Shown here one piece after another: positions 42,468-44,529 of a stretch of DNA of 44,529 nucleotides. Each line of letters opens with the position of its first letter. Position 1 is the stretch's first letter. Below the pieces are notes generated by a model. The model did not search any database, was not told the DNA's origin, and saw only the letters and a program-made list of their open reading frames with translations. The stretch is from Dehalococcoidia bacterium (GTDB lineage: Bacteria; Chloroflexota; Dehalococcoidia; GIF9; AB-539-J10), in NCBI GenBank assembly GCA_016933195.1, contig JAFGBN010000098.1, forward strand, positions 1-44,529, in the 5' to 3' direction. Position numbers and translations under genes: made by a program.

Positions 42468-43829
42468 ATGGAGAATTTGCCTCTGTTTGATTTACCCGAC
42501 GAAGCTGGTCCCCCCCGCAGCATCCCTCTGGCGGCAAGGATGCGCCCCCGGACATTTGCTGAGTTTGTAGGCCAGGAGCATCTGGTTGCTGAGGGGCGTG
42601 TGTTCCGGAAATCTATCGAGTCAGACCAGCTGCCCTCCATAATCCTGTGGGGGCCGCCGGGTAGTGGCAAAACAACTCTAGCTCAGATTATTGCCAGTGT
42701 TACCAAGTCTTACTTCAGCCCCCTCAGTGCGGTAAGTGCCGGAGTAGCTGATTTACGGCAGGTTATCGGTGAGGCAGGAAAGCGCTCAAAGGTATCGGGG
42801 CAGAGGACGACTCTTTTTATCGACGAGATTCACCGCTTCAATAAGGCACAGCAGGATGCAGTACTGCCTTTCGTGGAAAATGGCACGGTTACTTTAATTG
42901 GGGCCACCACGGAGAATCCCTCCTTTGAGGTTATTGCGCCGCTGCTTTCCCGGTGCCGTGTCTTCCGGCTGAATTTGCTGAGTGAGCCGGAAATCAAGCT
43001 CATCGTAGAGCGGGCTATTAAGGATGAGGAGAGGGGACTGGGGGAGTTCAGGGTCGAGATAACTGAGGAGGCCCTGCAGCACCTGGTAGCCATGTCCAGC
43101 GGAGACGCCCGGGTGGCGTTGAGTGCCCTGGAGATGGCGACATTTGCTACTTTGCCTGACAGTGATGAGCGGCGCCCGATAACCCTGCCGGCCATTGAGG
43201 AGGCGCTGCAGCACCGTGCTTTACTGTACGACAAGACTGGCGAGCAGCACTACGACCTGGTTTCAGCTTTACATAAGTCCTTACGCGGCTCTGACCCAGA
43301 CGCTGGTTTATACTGGCTGGGGCGTATGCTCGAAGCTGGCGAAGACCCCCTGTATATTGCACGTCGGCTGGTGCGCTTTGCCTCTGAGGATGTGGGTATG
43401 GCCGACCCTCAGGCCTTGACCATAACGGTGGCTGCCCAGCAGGCGGTGCACTTTGTGGGTCTACCTGAAGGCAATCTGGCTCTGGCTCAGGCCGCCGTCT
43501 ATCTGGCGACTGCTCCCAAGAGTAACTCCCTGTACCGGGCTTATTCCAAGGTTCAGGAAGATGTACAGCGTGGCCAAAACGAGCCGGGGCCGCTGCATTT
43601 GCGTAATCCGGTAACTGGATTGATGCGCCAGGTGGGATATGGCAAGGGCTATAAATATGCCCACGATTACCCCGGCCATTTTGTCCAGCAGCAAAACCTG
43701 CCGTCTTCCCTTCAAGGCAAGCGCTACTACCTTCCCGGCGACCAGGGTTATGAAAAGGAGATTGCCGCCAGGCTCAAGAAGTGGTGGGGGACTCCTCGTA
43801 AGGGCTCGACCCCAGCCGAAAGCCCTTAG
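42468..43829 (+). CDS. rarA: Replication-associated recombination protein A (AAA+ ATPase)
   Basis: A 453-aa clamp-loader-like ATPase of the MgsA/RarA/WRNIP1 family, acting at stalled replication forks. Walker A is GPPGSGKTT (62-70), Walker B is LFIDEIHRFNKAQQD, sensor 1 is GATTENPSFEV, and SRCRVFRLN is the arginine-finger block. The C-terminal MgsA domain has LHKSLRGSDPDAGLYWLGRML and PEGNLALAQAAVYLATAPKSN. The start ATG is preceded by GGCAGG. It lies 64 bases after the lipoprotein gene, with no link in function. Confidence 0.95.
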   Translation: MENLPLFDLPDEAGPPRSIPLAARMRPRTFAEFVGQEHLVAEGRVFRKSIESDQLPSIILWGPPGSGKTTLAQIIASVTKSYFSPLSAVSAGVADLRQVIGEAGKRSKVSGQRTTLFIDEIHRFNKAQQDAVLPFVENGTVTLIGATTENPSFEVIAPLLSRCRVFRLNLLSEPEIKLIVERAIKDEERGLGEFRVEITEEALQHLVAMSSGDARVALSALEMATFATLPDSDERRPITLPAIEEALQHRALLYDKTGEQHYDLVSALHKSLRGSDPDAGLYWLGRMLEAGEDPLYIARRLVRFASEDVGMADPQALTITVAAQQAVHFVGLPEGNLALAQAAVYLATAPKSNSLYRAYSKVQEDVQRGQNEPGPLHLRNPVTGLMRQVGYGKGYKYAHDYPGHFVQQQNLPSSLQGKRYYLPGDQGYEKEIAARLKKWWGTPRKGSTPAESP

Positions 43830-44078
43830 TTCGAATTTAGTCCCACTGGCAGAGAATATAGAACGCGCAAGTTGAGCTAACCTGCCTGTTCGTTTGTGAT
43901 GGTATTAAGAGTGAAAAATGTTCCGCTTTTTGGTTAATTTGTTGCGCTTCCCTGTGGACAGGTCATATATTGAACATCCCGCCACAATGTGCAGCCAACC
44001 CCGCGGATTACTTTATTATCAAACGCTATTTGTCTGACGGGTGCATGTCATAAAAGGAGGCAAAATTAGCAAACTCCA

Positions 44079-44342
44079 CTACCTACGTGGCATAAGTTTC
44101 ATCATCTCTTCAGTTTCCATTACAGGCACAAGTTCTTTCTTACCGAGGCCAACCCAGAAAGAAGTCATGGCAAAAAGAAGCTTGGGGTCAGCAACCTCAA
44201 CCAGTCTATAAGCTCGACAACCTGCAATAGCGACCCACTCGCCAATTACTTTTACCCCTTGAGGAATTTTCTCTTCTGCTCTATGTTTGATGACCTCTTC
44301 TGATCTCGCTGGTTCCCAGGTAAGAATGTCCATAATTAGCAT
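44079..44342 (-). CDS. DUF3303-family small protein
   Basis: An 87-aa protein with MDILTWEPARSEEVIKHRAEE, GVKVIGEWVAIAGCRAYRLVE and a helical end. The length and blocks match DUF3303, a small ferredoxin-like-fold family of unknown function. The ATG follows AGGAGAAAGG. No operon partner is visible. Confidence 0.75.
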   Translation of the reverse strand: MLIMDILTWEPARSEEVIKHRAEEKIPQGVKVIGEWVAIAGCRAYRLVEVADPKLLFAMTSFWVGLGKKELVPVMETEEMMKLMPRR

Positions 44343-44434
44343 TTTTCTGTCCTTTCTCCTCTAACAGGTTTATATATTGCTGCCTAACCCGACATGCACC
44401 CGCAGGTGAAGTTTAGTCCTTTGTCCGAAACTGG

Positions 44435-44529
44435 TCAATGGCTTGTGCTGGCTGACCACATAGGTAACAGTGGACTATGGATTTTAGCAAGTTCCTTTTC
44501 AATATACTCTACGGGAGCAAGATAGGCAA
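44435..44529 (-). mobile_element. C-terminal end of a transposase/integrase (partial)
   Basis: On the minus strand the last 31 codons of an ORF enter from the right edge: AYLAPVEYIEKELAKIHSP, then about 12 more residues and TGA. LxPxEYIEK is how the C-terminus of rve-type (IS481/IS3-like) transposases usually reads. Not listed in the track because it is partial. The rest, and any inverted repeat, lie beyond the window. Confidence 0.55.

Noticed and set aside
1-44529. tRNA, rRNA or CRISPR features
   Set aside because: I looked for T-loop-like GGTTC motifs, rRNA signatures and regularly spaced repeats on both strands and found none that held up.

Overview
The window looks like chromosomal DNA from a Chloroflexota bacterium, most likely of the class Dehalococcoidia. 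That is inferred from the gene set (an AbfD-like/MaoC cluster, a short core-type MetE, unusual gene partners inside the ribosomal cluster) and not from a database match. TTG and GTG starts are common and are often set by clear Shine-Dalgarno sites. Many starts in the ORF track are too long and were moved here to SD-supported codons. I saw no tRNA, rRNA or CRISPR array.

Layout. 1-1287: a secreted subtilisin (S8) running off the left edge, followed by an excisionase-type HTH protein and a truncated exosortase remnant. 2288-5556: two divergent geranylgeranyl-reductase-type flavoproteins and an overlapping isoprenyl diphosphate synthase, probably a polyprenyl-lipid module. 5608-8161: a minus-strand operon with two single-hotdog MaoC subunits (one lacking the catalytic His) and a 4-hydroxybutyryl-CoA dehydratase-like radical enzyme. 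8258-27802: one long minus-strand str/S10/spc/alpha cluster running from rpsL to rpsI, with fusA, secY, adk, map, infA, rpoA and truA. It lacks tuf and rpmD at their usual places and carries a 31-codon bS22-like gene, missed by the ORF track, between rplW and rplB.

28012-32991: tilS with a stand-alone Smr protein, a histidine phosphatase, an M48 peptidase and a CNNM/CorC protein. Several of these have short dispersed repeats inside their coding sequence or at their 3' ends. 33262-37047: a mixed accessory region with an FmdB zinc ribbon, an NYN nuclease, an MBL-fold hydrolase and a tandem cupin pair. Three copies of a short repeat are scattered here, each able to encode an 18-residue peptide of the form MxxKP...IKCxC. 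37274-39327: MTA phosphorylase and a core MetE-like methyltransferase, separated by a strongly structured RNA that can be drawn as a translational riboswitch. 39295-44529: a DUF35-like protein, a 31-aa basic protein, a THEP1 NTPase, an MFS transporter, a chagasin-like lipoprotein, rarA, a DUF3303 protein and the C-terminal end of a transposase/integrase at the right edge.

The points most worth following are the structured leader before the methionine synthase-like gene, the three KP/CxC mini-ORFs, the AbfD-like enzyme with its asymmetric MaoC pair, the bS22-like gene in the S10 operon, and the repeats that have reshaped truA, tilS and the neighbouring genes.
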